The notes beneath the pieces are model-generated. The model made no database searches, had not been told where the DNA came from, and saw only the letters and a list, made by a program, of their open reading frames with translations. This document shows positions 35,047-43,499 of a stretch of DNA of 64,000 nt, in pieces. Positions within the stretch are counted from its first letter, which is position 1, and every line of letters begins with the position of its first letter. Source of the stretch: Acidobacteriota bacterium (lineage in GTDB: Bacteria; Acidobacteriota; Terriglobia; Terriglobales; Acidobacteriaceae); assembly GCA_003224755.1 (NCBI GenBank), contig QHZR01000107.1, forward strand, positions 1 to 64,000, written 5' to 3'. The position numbers were made by a program, and so were the translations under genes.

Positions 35047-36105
35047 TTATTCCCCCAGCTTTTCATCGAAGAACTCCGCCATCATTTCCAGCGCCTCCCG
35101 CGTTTCCGGAAACTCAAAGTGATACCAGAACGCGTGCGGCATCGCCTCGAACACCAACAATTGCGCATCCACTCCTGCATGCAGCAACGCCCGATGAAAA
35201 ATCGAGGTGCTGCTCAATAACGCGTCCCGGGTGCCGGTCACAAGCAGACTTGGCGGAAAGCCATGCAAATCGGCGAACAGCGGCGAGAGCACCGGATCGC
35301 GCATATCGGTCCTGCCGACGTACTCCTCGTCATGTGCTCGATTTGGATCTTGCGGAGCAATGCCGCCGGAGAATCCGTTTAGTGCAAACAACTGTTGCGA
35401 ATCGGAAGTCCGGCTGAAATCAGCGAGCATGGTGAACAGGCCGAGGGCACCCGGCAAGGGCAGGCCAAGTTGCTTTAGCTTGACTGTAACTTCGGCAGTC
35501 AAAATTCCCCCTGCCGACGTCCCAAAAATGCCGATATTACGGGGCTGGTATGCCTTCAGCAGTTCTTTGTACACGGCGACCACGTCATCCACTGCTGCCG
35601 GAAAAGGATTCTCAGGTGCAAGCCGGTAATAAACCGAAACGACTTTGATCTTCGCGAGATTACAGATGGGGATACCTTCGATCAGCGACCCTGAATCGGA
35701 ATTGAATCCGCCGCCGTGCAGGTTGATCAGCACTCGTTTCAAATTCTCCGCAGGCGTAATGAGCGGGCTGATGATGTCCGTGCGCACGCCCGCAATCGTC
35801 TGCGGCTCTACATTTACGGGAAAAATCCGCTTTGCCTCCGTTGACTGCGAATGCTGCCATCGGTCGGTGCGTGCGCGCCGTTCGGCGAGGATTGCGTCAT
35901 GCGGAGAGTCGCCCTCAATTTCTTTGAGCCACTTCTGAGCTTCCGCGCTCACAGTTGCGGGCATGGGAACCACACGCGTGATGTGCGCGGTGCCATCGGG
36001 ATCGAATGTTTCGGAATCGGGGTTGGGGCCTGAGTTTTGCGCGATGGTTGTTGTTGACAGCAATAACGCCATACAAAAAGAAATGCCGAAGGTGAAGCTT
36101 CGCAT
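35047..36105 (-). CDS. Exported alpha/beta-hydrolase, HSL/acetyl-esterase type
   Basis: From ATG at 36105 (GAGGAG four bases upstream) the protein has 352 residues. It has a signal peptide (MRSFTFGISFCMALLLSTTTIAQ), oxyanion-hole HGGGF, nucleophile elbow GTSAG, acid Asp in VTGTRDALL and catalytic His in EAMPHAFWYH. This is the hormone-sensitive-lipase (family IV) pattern; it hydrolyses short acyl esters, possibly acetylated sugars given the neighbouring glycosidases. The open frame to 36144 adds 13 residues without a ribosome site. Exported family IV esterases are less common than cytosolic ones. Confidence 0.9.
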   Translation of the reverse strand: MRSFTFGISFCMALLLSTTTIAQNSGPNPDSETFDPDGTAHITRVVPMPATVSAEAQKWLKEIEGDSPHDAILAERRARTDRWQHSQSTEAKRIFPVNVEPQTIAGVRTDIISPLITPAENLKRVLINLHGGGFNSDSGSLIEGIPICNLAKIKVVSVYYRLAPENPFPAAVDDVVAVYKELLKAYQPRNIGIFGTSAGGILTAEVTVKLKQLGLPLPGALGLFTMLADFSRTSDSQQLFALNGFSGGIAPQDPNRAHDEEYVGRTDMRDPVLSPLFADLHGFPPSLLVTGTRDALLSSTSIFHRALLHAGVDAQLLVFEAMPHAFWYHFEFPETREALEMMAEFFDEKLGE

Positions 36106-36146
36106 TGTGCTCCTCGGTGAAATCTTAAAATCAAACAAAAGCATTT

Positions 36147-36175
36147 AACCGCAAAGATCGCAAAGTTCGCGAAGA
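36147..36175. repeat. Periodic repeat (CGCAAAG type), intergenic
   Basis: AACCGCAAAG-ATCGCAAAG-TTCGCGAAG has a period of about nine bases and is related to the run at 5414-5442. It is located upstream of the esterase gene. The following 200 bases to the chemotaxis pseudogene hold no convincing gene. Confidence 0.55.
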
Positions 36176-36395
36176 AAAGCTTGCGGCGTGTTCGCCTGGT
36201 TGAGGATCTTCATTAATGTCTCCATTAATTTCTCCGGCATGGATTGAGTATGAAGCTTCGTGTATGCGCGCATCCTCACAAATTCGTTTTCTGGCCGAGA
36301 ATGTGCCGCCGATGGAATGTATTACTGCCAAGGCCGGTTCGTCCACCGAAATTTCGGCTGCGTTGAGAGTCGTTGACGATTCGAGCGATTCCAGC

Positions 36396-38109
36396 TCAGT
36401 TTGCAGTTGCCGCAAAGGCGTGTTTGTTTGATTTGGCTGGATTGCCGCGTTGCCCTTCCTGATCGCTGTCCGAGGGCAATGCACGGTGATGTTGGAAGTC
36501 GTCATCGGAGCGTAATTGAAAATTCGCGACCATTTTCTGCAAGTCCACAGCGAGCTCTGAAAGGCCCTGGCAGGCCTGCGCGGAATTTCGCGCTTCGGTT
36601 GCGGTCTGATTTACCAGGACCGCTATTTGCTGCATTCTCTCCTTGACGTGCTCCGATGTCGCCGATTGTTGCGTGCCCGCCGTGGCAATGTGGGTGACCA
36701 TTTCGCCGACTTGTTCTGCAGTGTGAATGATTTCACGCAATGAATCCCCAGCTTGCACCGTGGACTGCACGCCGTCCTGCACTTGCACAGTACCTTCTTC
36801 CATAGCGCGCACGGTACTCTTCATATCCGCCTGGATAGTGCGGATCATTGTGCTATTTCCTTGGTCGCTGTGGTGGTACGCTCCGAGAGTTTGCGGACTT
36901 CGTCTGCCACGACGGCAAAACCACGGCCTTGTTCTCCAGCCCGGGCGGCCTCAATGGCCGCATTGAGAGCGAAAAGTTTGGTTTGGTCCGCAATATCGTC
37001 AATGACAGCGACTATGCGGCCGATCTGGTCGGAGCTTTTGCCCAATTGCTCCATCTTCTTTGCGCTGGCAGTGACTGCGCCAGCGATAAGCCGCATCTTT
37101 GCCAATGTTTCATCCACGATTTTCCCGCCGTGACGCGCAGTCTCCGAAGCTTTGCGGGCAGCTTCGGCCGCGCGATTGGAATTCTCCGATACTTCAATCA
37201 CCGTGGCAGACATTTGCTGCATGGCAGTCGCGACTTGCGATGCTTGGTCATTGACTTTCCGCCCCCTGGGCCTGCCCCTTGGCCGAGGCGGAAATTTCCT
37301 CGGTGACTTCAGCCACCTGTTCGGCTGAACTCCTGATTTGCGTGAGAATTTCATGCAGCTTGTGCACGAATGTGTTGAGGCAAAGTCCTAGTGCTCCAAT
37401 TTCGTCGTTTCGCTCCTGGTCCAACTCTAACCTGAGATCGTTTGACTCGGTCATGGCCTTGAATCGTGACGAGAGGGAATCAAGAGGCTCGGTAATGCTG
37501 CGAATGATGCGGGTGGCAATGAATAACAAGAGTGGGAATGAAGGGCCGCACATCACGAGCATGGCGCGAGTTGCTTCGTTTGCCCTGCCTAGCGCCTCGG
37601 ATTGGGCGGCTTTGGCGCCCTTTTCCAGGAGGTCACTGGTTTCTTCGATGTTCTGCTGGAGCTGCTTATAGGCCTGCAAATATGGAGTGAGTTGAGCGAT
37701 CGCCTCAGAAGGCCGTTGCGCAATGGCGCGGGCCAATGATTCTACCGCGCCCACGTATTGATCCACCATGTGGGACTCTTCTGTGAGACGGGCCCTCAGG
37801 ATGCTGTCGGAGAGGAGCTGCTGTGTTTTTGCGATCCGATCTTTCAGAAGTCGGGAATGTTGCGCCAAATCATCGAGTTTGTTCTGCCGCGCGTCTCGCT
37901 TAGCATTGAACACCGCCGAAATATCAGACCGGGTCATGTCGTATAGACTCCGGCCTCAACATGATTGCGGATGGCCGATCCGGTGGCCGCAACTTCGGCG
38001 CCGTGGTCTCCTCGACCGTCGTGATGCCCCAGTAGCCGGTCGCGCTGATCGCGAGGACGAAGGCCAAACCTGTGATTGTCAGACCGAGCAGCTTCCGTTG
38101 GATAGTCAT
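36396..38109 (-). pseudogene. Methyl-accepting chemotaxis protein broken by four frameshifts
   Basis: Pieces in different frames assemble one receptor: TM1 (TIQRKLLGLTITGLAFVLAISATGYWGI), a helical sensor domain (DMTRSDISAVFNAKRDARQNKLDDL), TM2 and HAMP (LLLFIATRIIRSITEPLDSL), and the signalling hairpin ([56 protein letters not shown]) up to 36396. The frame breaks are a missing base near 37998, a missing A near 37940 (TATAC where TATAAC would restore the frame), an extra G in the G5 run at 37262-37266 and a missing A near 36848 (CAATG for CAAATG). Each is a one-base indel. Intact, it would sense a small ligand and control CheA. Confidence 0.85.
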
Positions 38110-38390
38110 GGTTTGTATCTGTGTTCCCGTTCCTCGCTCGAGCGGGTGCGGGCTGGTTTGAGCCGGACTTTCGTTCCGGCAGACAACTGCGGCGACGTTC
38201 CCACTGAAGAAAATCACCGCCCTGACCAGCACATGGCGGATTTCGCCTTAGGTGGCCGTCTCCAGCTCATTACTTCGGCAATTGCACTCGTGACTTTAGA
38301 AAAGGAACAGGACAGATCCGTCAAGAAGGAAGCGTACGCTTCACTGCGCGAGGAACAACTGAATCAGGTGAGATGTCCTTAATCTAAGGC
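38110..38390. other. Gap without recognised gene
   Basis: The 281 bases upstream of the chemotaxis pseudogene contain only a long plus-strand frame (37768-38382) antisense to that gene, with no family resemblance. I see no RNA gene or repeat here. Confidence 0.5.
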
Positions 38391-40190
38391 TTACTCCCGA
38401 GGATAGCTTCCGCGATCAACTATTGCTTGGGCAATTTCTTGGCGCAATCCGATGGTGTTATAGGGATTGTGTTTGGCCAAACGGCGCAAGATCGCTAGTT
38501 GTGTGAGCAGCGTGTCGCCCTCCCCGACGGCGGTGATGGTCCTGCGCGCAGCTGACTCGATCTTTTCCATCGCTTGCGCGCAATACAGCCGGGTCATCGC
38601 AAGGGACAGCTGACCAGCCGCTTCTCCTCGAGAGGCGACGCTTTTCATAGTCCGCAGCAAGGCCGACTCCATTGCATAGACCTCGATCACCATGTCGGCG
38701 ATCGCGCCCATGATCTCCTGTTGCTGCTCGATTTGCTGCATGTATTTTTGCGTAGCGGCGCCTGCCGCGAACAATCCAATTTTCTTGGCGGCTGCCACTA
38801 ATTTTCGTTCCTCAGCCAAAGGACCTTCCATGTCATCATCGGGAGAAGGTCCGGCAAGAACTTCGTCCATAAGCTGTTTGATCGCTGCCATTAGCGAAAG
38901 CTGTCCAGTCATCGCGCGCTTGAGCAGAAAACCCGTGATGATCAGCCGGTTAATTTCGTTCGTTCCTTCGAAGATGCGATTGATGCGCGCATCCCGATAG
39001 GCCCGCTCCGCCGGATACTCCTCGACAAATCCGTATCCACCGTAGATCTGCACGGTTTCGTCCACAACATAGTCCACCATTTCCGAGGCCCACACTTTGA
39101 TGATGGAACATTCGACTGCATATTCTTCGATGGCCTTCAGCGTCAGCCTGGCGGAGTCGTCAGCCGATTTATCCACCAACCCAAGGGCCATATCCATCAT
39201 GCCCACAGTGCGGAAGACCAGTGCCTCGCCCACGTAGATCAATGCCGCCATGTTCGCCAGCTTCTCGCGCACAAGCCCAAAGTCAGCGATCACTTTGCCG
39301 AAGGCCTTGCGTTGTTTGGCGTATCCAACGGCGTTGTCGAGGGAGGACCGGGCGCCGCCAACGCACATTGCTCCCAACTTGAAGCGCCCAACATTCAAAA
39401 TGTTGAAGGCGATCAAATGACCTTTGCCGATATCGCCGAGCAGATTCTCGGCGGGTACCAGACAATCATTCAGGATGATGGGGCAGGTAGAAGAGCCACG
39501 AATACCCATCTTGTGTTCTTCGGTACCGACTGAAAATCCTGGAAAAGTCCGCTCGACCAAAAATGCAGTGAACTTCTCGCCGTCCACCTTCGCAAAGACC
39601 GTGAACAGATCGGCAAATCCGGCATTTGTGATCCACATCTTTTCGCCGTTTAGGATGTAGCTTTTCCCGTCCGGTCCGAGCACAGCGCGCGCCCGACAAT
39701 TGAGTGCGTCCGAACCGGAGGTCGCCTCCGACAATGCATAGGCACCGACCATCTCACCCGCCGCCAGCCGCGGCAAATATTTTTTCTTTTGTTCTTCAGT
39801 GCCGAAATAAACGATAGGCAGGGTTCCAATACCGGTATGTCCACCCCAAGTAGTTGCGAAACCTGCGTATTTGGCAATGTGGTCGGCGATTACGGCGGCA
39901 GTGACCTTGTCCATTTCCAAGCCGCCGTAGGCTTCTGGAATCTCGACGCCGCTCAGTCCCAGCTCGCCGGCTTTTTTCAGCAGCTGGCGCACTACCGTGA
40001 AATCCTTGTGCTCCATCTTTTCGATATTTGGGATGATTTCGTTCTGAGCGAACTCCTCGGCGGTCTGAGCGATCAGACGATGCTGTTCGCTGAAATCTTC
40101 TGGCGTGAATACTTCTTGTGCCTGGCGTGTTTCAAGCAGGAAACTCCCACCCGCGACTTTGGGCGTAGCCGAGTTGGTGACTGTGGCCAT
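38391..40190 (-). CDS. Long acyl-CoA dehydrogenase (about 600 residues)
   Basis: From ATG at 40190 the protein has 599 residues. The acyl-CoA dehydrogenase domain spans residues 40-430: YALSEATSGSDALNCRARA, MWITNAGFADLFTVFAKV, GYGFVEEYPAERAYRDARI, and FEGTNEINRLI, which carries the catalytic-base region. A C-terminal helical extension of about 170 residues resembles that of VLCAD and ACAD9 and of many Acidobacteria/Bacillus FadE-like enzymes. It catalyses the FAD-dependent alpha,beta-dehydrogenation of fatty acyl-CoA and passes electrons to ETF. A TTG four codons upstream is an alternative start; neither has a clear ribosome site. No other beta-oxidation genes are adjacent. Confidence 0.93.
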   Translation of the reverse strand: MATVTNSATPKVAGGSFLLETRQAQEVFTPEDFSEQHRLIAQTAEEFAQNEIIPNIEKMEHKDFTVVRQLLKKAGELGLSGVEIPEAYGGLEMDKVTAAVIADHIAKYAGFATTWGGHTGIGTLPIVYFGTEEQKKKYLPRLAAGEMVGAYALSEATSGSDALNCRARAVLGPDGKSYILNGEKMWITNAGFADLFTVFAKVDGEKFTAFLVERTFPGFSVGTEEHKMGIRGSSTCPIILNDCLVPAENLLGDIGKGHLIAFNILNVGRFKLGAMCVGGARSSLDNAVGYAKQRKAFGKVIADFGLVREKLANMAALIYVGEALVFRTVGMMDMALGLVDKSADDSARLTLKAIEEYAVECSIIKVWASEMVDYVVDETVQIYGGYGFVEEYPAERAYRDARINRIFEGTNEINRLIITGFLLKRAMTGQLSLMAAIKQLMDEVLAGPSPDDDMEGPLAEERKLVAAAKKIGLFAAGAATQKYMQQIEQQQEIMGAIADMVIEVYAMESALLRTMKSVASRGEAAGQLSLAMTRLYCAQAMEKIESAARRTITAVGEGDTLLTQLAILRRLAKHNPYNTIGLRQEIAQAIVDRGSYPRE

Positions 40191-40326
40191 AGAAATGAGC
40201 AAGGCGCGGCCCGTCTGCTCAGATCCCGTCTAGGTGGAGTTCCAAGCAGTTGGTTCACGCGAGCACGACTGAGAGTTTATAGGCACACGGGAGCATTTGC
40301 CAGTGACCGACGCATCTATACGGAAC

Positions 40327-40530
40327 TTATCGGTGAATCAAACTGTACGTGAGGCCCACAATGGAGATCAGAATCATGCAGACGAAGAGAGCATCAAGCC
40401 ATCGTCTTTTATCACGGCGCTGATGTGTAGTCTTTGATTCCACAGCTTGGGTTCTGATGAGGATCGGGAACGGGTGGCGTGCAGGTAACGGTGACGTTAA
40501 TCCTCTCGTGCTGTGGATTTCAATCCCCAC
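40327..40530 (-). CDS. Possible small single-pass membrane protein
   Basis: The frame (GTG start, up to 67 residues) ends in a basic patch (QRRDKRRWLDA) and a good hydrophobic helix (LFVCMILISIVGLTYSLI). The N-terminal half is Pro/Arg-rich and may not be translated; a GTG 31 codons in is another possible start. It lies in the gap between the acyl-CoA dehydrogenase and tRNA-Arg. No family is recognised and no clear ribosome site is seen. Confidence 0.3.
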   Translation of the reverse strand: MGIEIHSTRGLTSPLPARHPFPILIRTQAVESKTTHQRRDKRRWLDALFVCMILISIVGLTYSLIHR

Positions 40531-40687
40531 TATAGTAACCAGGGGTAATCACGACCGCGTTACTGCCCTGTAAAAAGGTGGTGAATAAGGGATGGAGCAT
40601 CCGGCACCGGAGAGACTCGATCTTAAAGGCTTACCGGGGTCTGACTGCGTGTCAAATCCAGAGCATTAGTGAGGGATCTCTCAGAGA

Positions 40688-40764
40688 TGGTGCGCCCGGA
40701 GAGATTCGAACTCCCGACCTACAGCTCCGGAGGCTGCCGCTCTATCCAGCTGAGCTACGGGCGC
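40688..40764 (-). tRNA. tRNA-Arg, anticodon CCG
   Basis: The minus strand folds as a full cloverleaf: acceptor GCGCCCG pairing with CGGGCGC, D arm GCTCAGCTGGATAGAGC, anticodon arm GCAGC-CTCCGGA-GCTGT with anticodon CCG at positions 34-36 (reads CGG), T arm GGGAG-TTCGAAT-CTCTC, and an encoded CCA end at 40688-40690. CGG is decoded as arginine. It is intact and isolated between protein genes, a site type often used by integrating elements, but no integrase is visible here. Confidence 0.95.
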
Positions 40765-40851
40765 GTGATCTCAGTGTACATCGGCGGTTTCGGGCCATCA
40801 ATTTTCTAGTGAGTCATTGGACGGCGAAACAGCGGCCGAAAGTTCAGCGGA

Positions 40852-41139
40852 CTAGCGGCGCCCGCGCTCGCTTCGTCCGCCGCCGGGGCGTTCTGCCTTC
40901 GGACGAGCTTCGTTAACGTTGATTGTGCGTCCGCCGAATTGTGAACCGTTTAAGCCAGTAATGGCCTTCTCGCCTTCTTCCGGGTTTGTCATTTCTACAA
41001 AACCAAATCCACGCGAGCGACCAGTTTCGCGATCAGTGAGAATGCTCACGCGCTCTACCTGGCCGTAAGCTTCGAAAATCTGGCGCAGCTCATCTTCGGA
41101 CGTGTTGAAGCTGAGATTCCCAACGAAAATGTTTTTCAA
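40852..41139 (-). CDS. RRM-domain RNA-binding protein
   Basis: From TTG at 41139 the protein has 95 residues: one RNA recognition motif with RNP2 IFVGNLSF and RNP1 RGFGFVEM, then an Arg/Gly-rich tail (ERPGGGRSERGRR). The TTG start is chosen because GAGGG lies five to six bases upstream and homologues begin exactly at KNIFVGN; the frame opens at 41178. Such single-RRM proteins of cyanobacteria and Acidobacteria bind single-stranded RNA and are often cold-induced. It is monocistronic. Confidence 0.92.
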   Translation of the reverse strand: MKNIFVGNLSFNTSEDELRQIFEAYGQVERVSILTDRETGRSRGFGFVEMTNPEEGEKAITGLNGSQFGGRTINVNEARPKAERPGGGRSERGRR

Positions 41140-41445
41140 AGTGCCCTCTTTTCTGTCTTTGCGAACCAGGGCGAACACTCCAGCAAACAGAAGGCGGTTT
41201 TACCGGGGCCCGCAAACGCGCCGAGAGTATAGCAAATCTTGGGAGTTGGCAAGTCAGAATCAGGTATTCGAGGATTTAGCGGCGGTCGGACATTTGCCTA
41301 GATGAAAGCGGGACAAGATGAGGCTCTTGACGCTCGCTGCCAATTCGGCGTAAAAACTGTCTGCAATCAGTGGTTTGTGTCAGTGTCTTCGATCCAGCCG
41401 GTTGTCCCTATTTTACTGAACAATTTGGCGAGTTGGAGTGCACGA

Positions 41446-43239
41446 ATGAACAGGTCTATAAGCCGGAGCTCGGAAGATCGAAAGCGGAAGTCAGGCAGGC
41501 TGGTGTGGTTTGCCGCAGTGATCATTTTGGTCGCATCAGCGGCGTTTGGCCAAGTCTTGAATCAGCACGAGGAGCCGAAAGCGGCGGACTTTTCGCAAAC
41601 GGGTTCCACCAAGCAGGAAATTCGTGGAGCAGTTAAAGTGACGGTCCAGGCGGACAAGCCTCGAGGCTTTCTGCCTCCTCGCGGGCTGGGGGTGTTCTCA
41701 TCGGTGGGTGACAACCAGCTGATGGATCCCATAATGCCGCAGATTCTTCAATCATCACGTGTAACGACTCTGCGGTATCCCGGCGGTGCCTATGCAGATA
41801 ACTACCATTGGTCCACCTACAAACCTACCAAATGGCAGGGTACTGATCAGTTGGGTTACTACGCATCCCAAAATGACTTCGGCAATTTCGTTCACCTTGT
41901 AGATCAAATCGGTACAGCGGTAATCACAGTGAATTACGGATCGAGTCTTGACGGCACGGGCGGGGGAACTCTGCAAGAGGCTGCCGCATGGGTAGCGTAT
42001 GCGATGGGTGATCCCGCAAACACAAAGCCGATCGGCAAAGATTCGACCGGGCACGACTGGCAGACGATCGGTTACTGGGCAGGATTGCGTGCATCGCAGC
42101 CATTGGCAAGCGATGATGGCCTGAACTTCCTGCGAATCGGACTTCCCAATCCTGTGCTCATTAAATATTGGGAAGTTGGAAATGAAGCTTATAAGAATGG
42201 CTATTACGGAGGACAGGGCACCGAAGAAGATCTGCATGCGGCTTATCCCAAAGATCCAAAGGACAATGAAAAGCAACGACGCAAGAACGCGAATCTTTCG
42301 CCGGACGCATATGGAAATAACTTGCTCCAATACATCAAGACCATGAAGGCGGTGGATGGGAGGATCAAAGTTGGCGCGTCGCTCGACATTCCCCTTGCCG
42401 GTGACTGGAATACCTCGGGAGACTGGGTGCAGGATCCAATTACGACGAAGTGGGTAGAGGCAAAGGGAACTGGCCTGGGTGGACCCCAAAAGAACTTTGA
42501 TGGGTCTCGACTGGGACCGGAACGTTCTCAAGATTGCGGGCAAGGAGATAGATTTCGTTTCTCTCCACTGGTACACGGCCGCAACAACCGAGGCCTCAGG
42601 CTGGAAGGACATCGACAACAAGGAACCCTACTCAAGACGCAAGATGAGCTTCCCAAGATTATGGCCGGTCTTCTCGATCTCTTTCAAAAATACTGTGGCC
42701 AAAACATGCAGAACATGCAGTTACTGGTGACCGAGTTCGGCATTACTCCCTGGATTAAGGTCAACGACGAAATCGTTTCGGCTCTATTGGCGGCCGACGC
42801 GTACGCCACTCTTGTCGAGGACGGCGCTGCTAACATTGATTGGGCGGAATTGCACAAGAACGGTTTCTTGAACGATGAGAACAAGCCAGGGCCCGCCTAC
42901 TTTGCCCCTCAACTGATCCGGCAAATGGCGAACTTGAACGATAAGATCGTGACGGCAGCGTCAAGCAATGCTTTGCTGGCTGTTCATGCGTCGCTACGGA
43001 ACGACGGCAGTGTCGGCGTCATGTTCATCAATAAGGACCCAAAGAACAATGCGACGGTGAAGGTCACGGTCACCGGCGCAAGCCTCGCAGCCAAGGGAAC
43101 TCGTTTCGATTTCGGGAAAAGCAATCCGGCAAGTCAATACGCCGTCGCTGGCGTACCCGCAGATGGACTGGGCAACAGTTTTACGGTGATCGTTCCAAGC
43201 TACACAATTACCGATTTGGTGATTCCCAAAGCCCAGTGA
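41446..43239 (+). CDS. Exported GH-A clan glycosidase (arabinofuranosidase-like) with out-of-frame island
   Basis: From ATG at 41446 (GGAG upstream) a signal peptide (LVWFAAVIILVASAAFGQ) leads into a barrel with LRYPGGAYADNYHW, acid/base Glu in YWEVGNEAYKNG and nucleophile Glu in LLVTEFGITPW, as in GH51/GH30-like enzymes; a beta-domain follows. Between about 42490 and 42630 the protein-like sequence is in another frame (LDWDRNVLKIAGKEIDFVSLHWYTAA), while the main frame reads unlikely Arg/Gly-rich sequence. Two compensating one-base indels would explain this. The island includes the HWY motif of barrel strand 6 or 7, so the encoded enzyme may be inactive, or the indels are sequence errors. Confidence 0.8.
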   Translation: MNRSISRSSEDRKRKSGRLVWFAAVIILVASAAFGQVLNQHEEPKAADFSQTGSTKQEIRGAVKVTVQADKPRGFLPPRGLGVFSSVGDNQLMDPIMPQILQSSRVTTLRYPGGAYADNYHWSTYKPTKWQGTDQLGYYASQNDFGNFVHLVDQIGTAVITVNYGSSLDGTGGGTLQEAAAWVAYAMGDPANTKPIGKDSTGHDWQTIGYWAGLRASQPLASDDGLNFLRIGLPNPVLIKYWEVGNEAYKNGYYGGQGTEEDLHAAYPKDPKDNEKQRRKNANLSPDAYGNNLLQYIKTMKAVDGRIKVGASLDIPLAGDWNTSGDWVQDPITTKWVEAKGTGLGGPQKNFDGSRLGPERSQDCGQGDRFRFSPLVHGRNNRGLRLEGHRQQGTLLKTQDELPKIMAGLLDLFQKYCGQNMQNMQLLVTEFGITPWIKVNDEIVSALLAADAYATLVEDGAANIDWAELHKNGFLNDENKPGPAYFAPQLIRQMANLNDKIVTAASSNALLAVHASLRNDGSVGVMFINKDPKNNATVKVTVTGASLAAKGTRFDFGKSNPASQYAVAGVPADGLGNSFTVIVPSYTITDLVIPKAQ

Positions 43240-43249
43240 TGGTCGCGTG

Positions 43250-43270
43250 GGACAGGCGGCCCACCTGTCC
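43250..43270. terminator. GGACAGG hairpin after the glycosidase
   Basis: GGACAGG-CGGCCCA-CCTGTCC forms a perfect seven-base stem ten bases after the glycosidase stop. There is no T-run. It may be a terminator or a member of the dispersed hairpin repeats. Confidence 0.45.
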
Positions 43271-43476
43271 TAACCGAGAGCAGCCGGTTCTTGGGATAAT
43301 GACGCTTGCCGCACCGTGGACACGTTAGATAGCGGCTCTAGGCCGCCTCGGCGATAGTAGTCTGCTGTGACGGCGAAACTGAGGCCACAACTGCAAGGGA
43401 CTAGGTACATCCGCAACGGCTTCGACTCTGCGCCCTTGCGCGGGCGTTGTTTCGGCTGCGCGCTGGCGTTCTCCAT
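43270..43476 (-). CDS. Small cysteine-containing protein, possibly truncated
   Basis: The 68-residue frame contains RMYLVPCSCGLSFAVTADYYRRGG, which looks like the first half of a zinc-ribbon (one Cys-X-Cys knuckle). The second Cys pair expected for a full ribbon is missing, and the last 25 residues are unlike a folded domain and run into the hairpin at 43250-43270. A GGTGG element lies five bases upstream of the ATG. It may be a remnant of a longer zinc-ribbon gene. No firm family. Confidence 0.35.
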   Translation of the reverse strand: MENASAQPKQRPRKGAESKPLRMYLVPCSCGLSFAVTADYYRRGGLEPLSNVSTVRQASLSQEPAALG

Positions 43477-43499
43477 CAGACCACCAAGATAAAATGAGA

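Noticed and set aside
36131-36505. 124-residue minus-strand frame after the chemotaxis gene
   Set aside because: Overlaps the 3' end of the receptor and the periodic repeat; no conserved features.
37768-38382. 204-residue plus-strand frame
   Set aside because: Antisense to the chemotaxis pseudogene and Arg-rich throughout; no domain.
40688-40764. tRNA-Arg as an integration site of a genomic island
   Set aside because: No integrase, direct repeat of the tRNA end or mobile genes were seen within the window.
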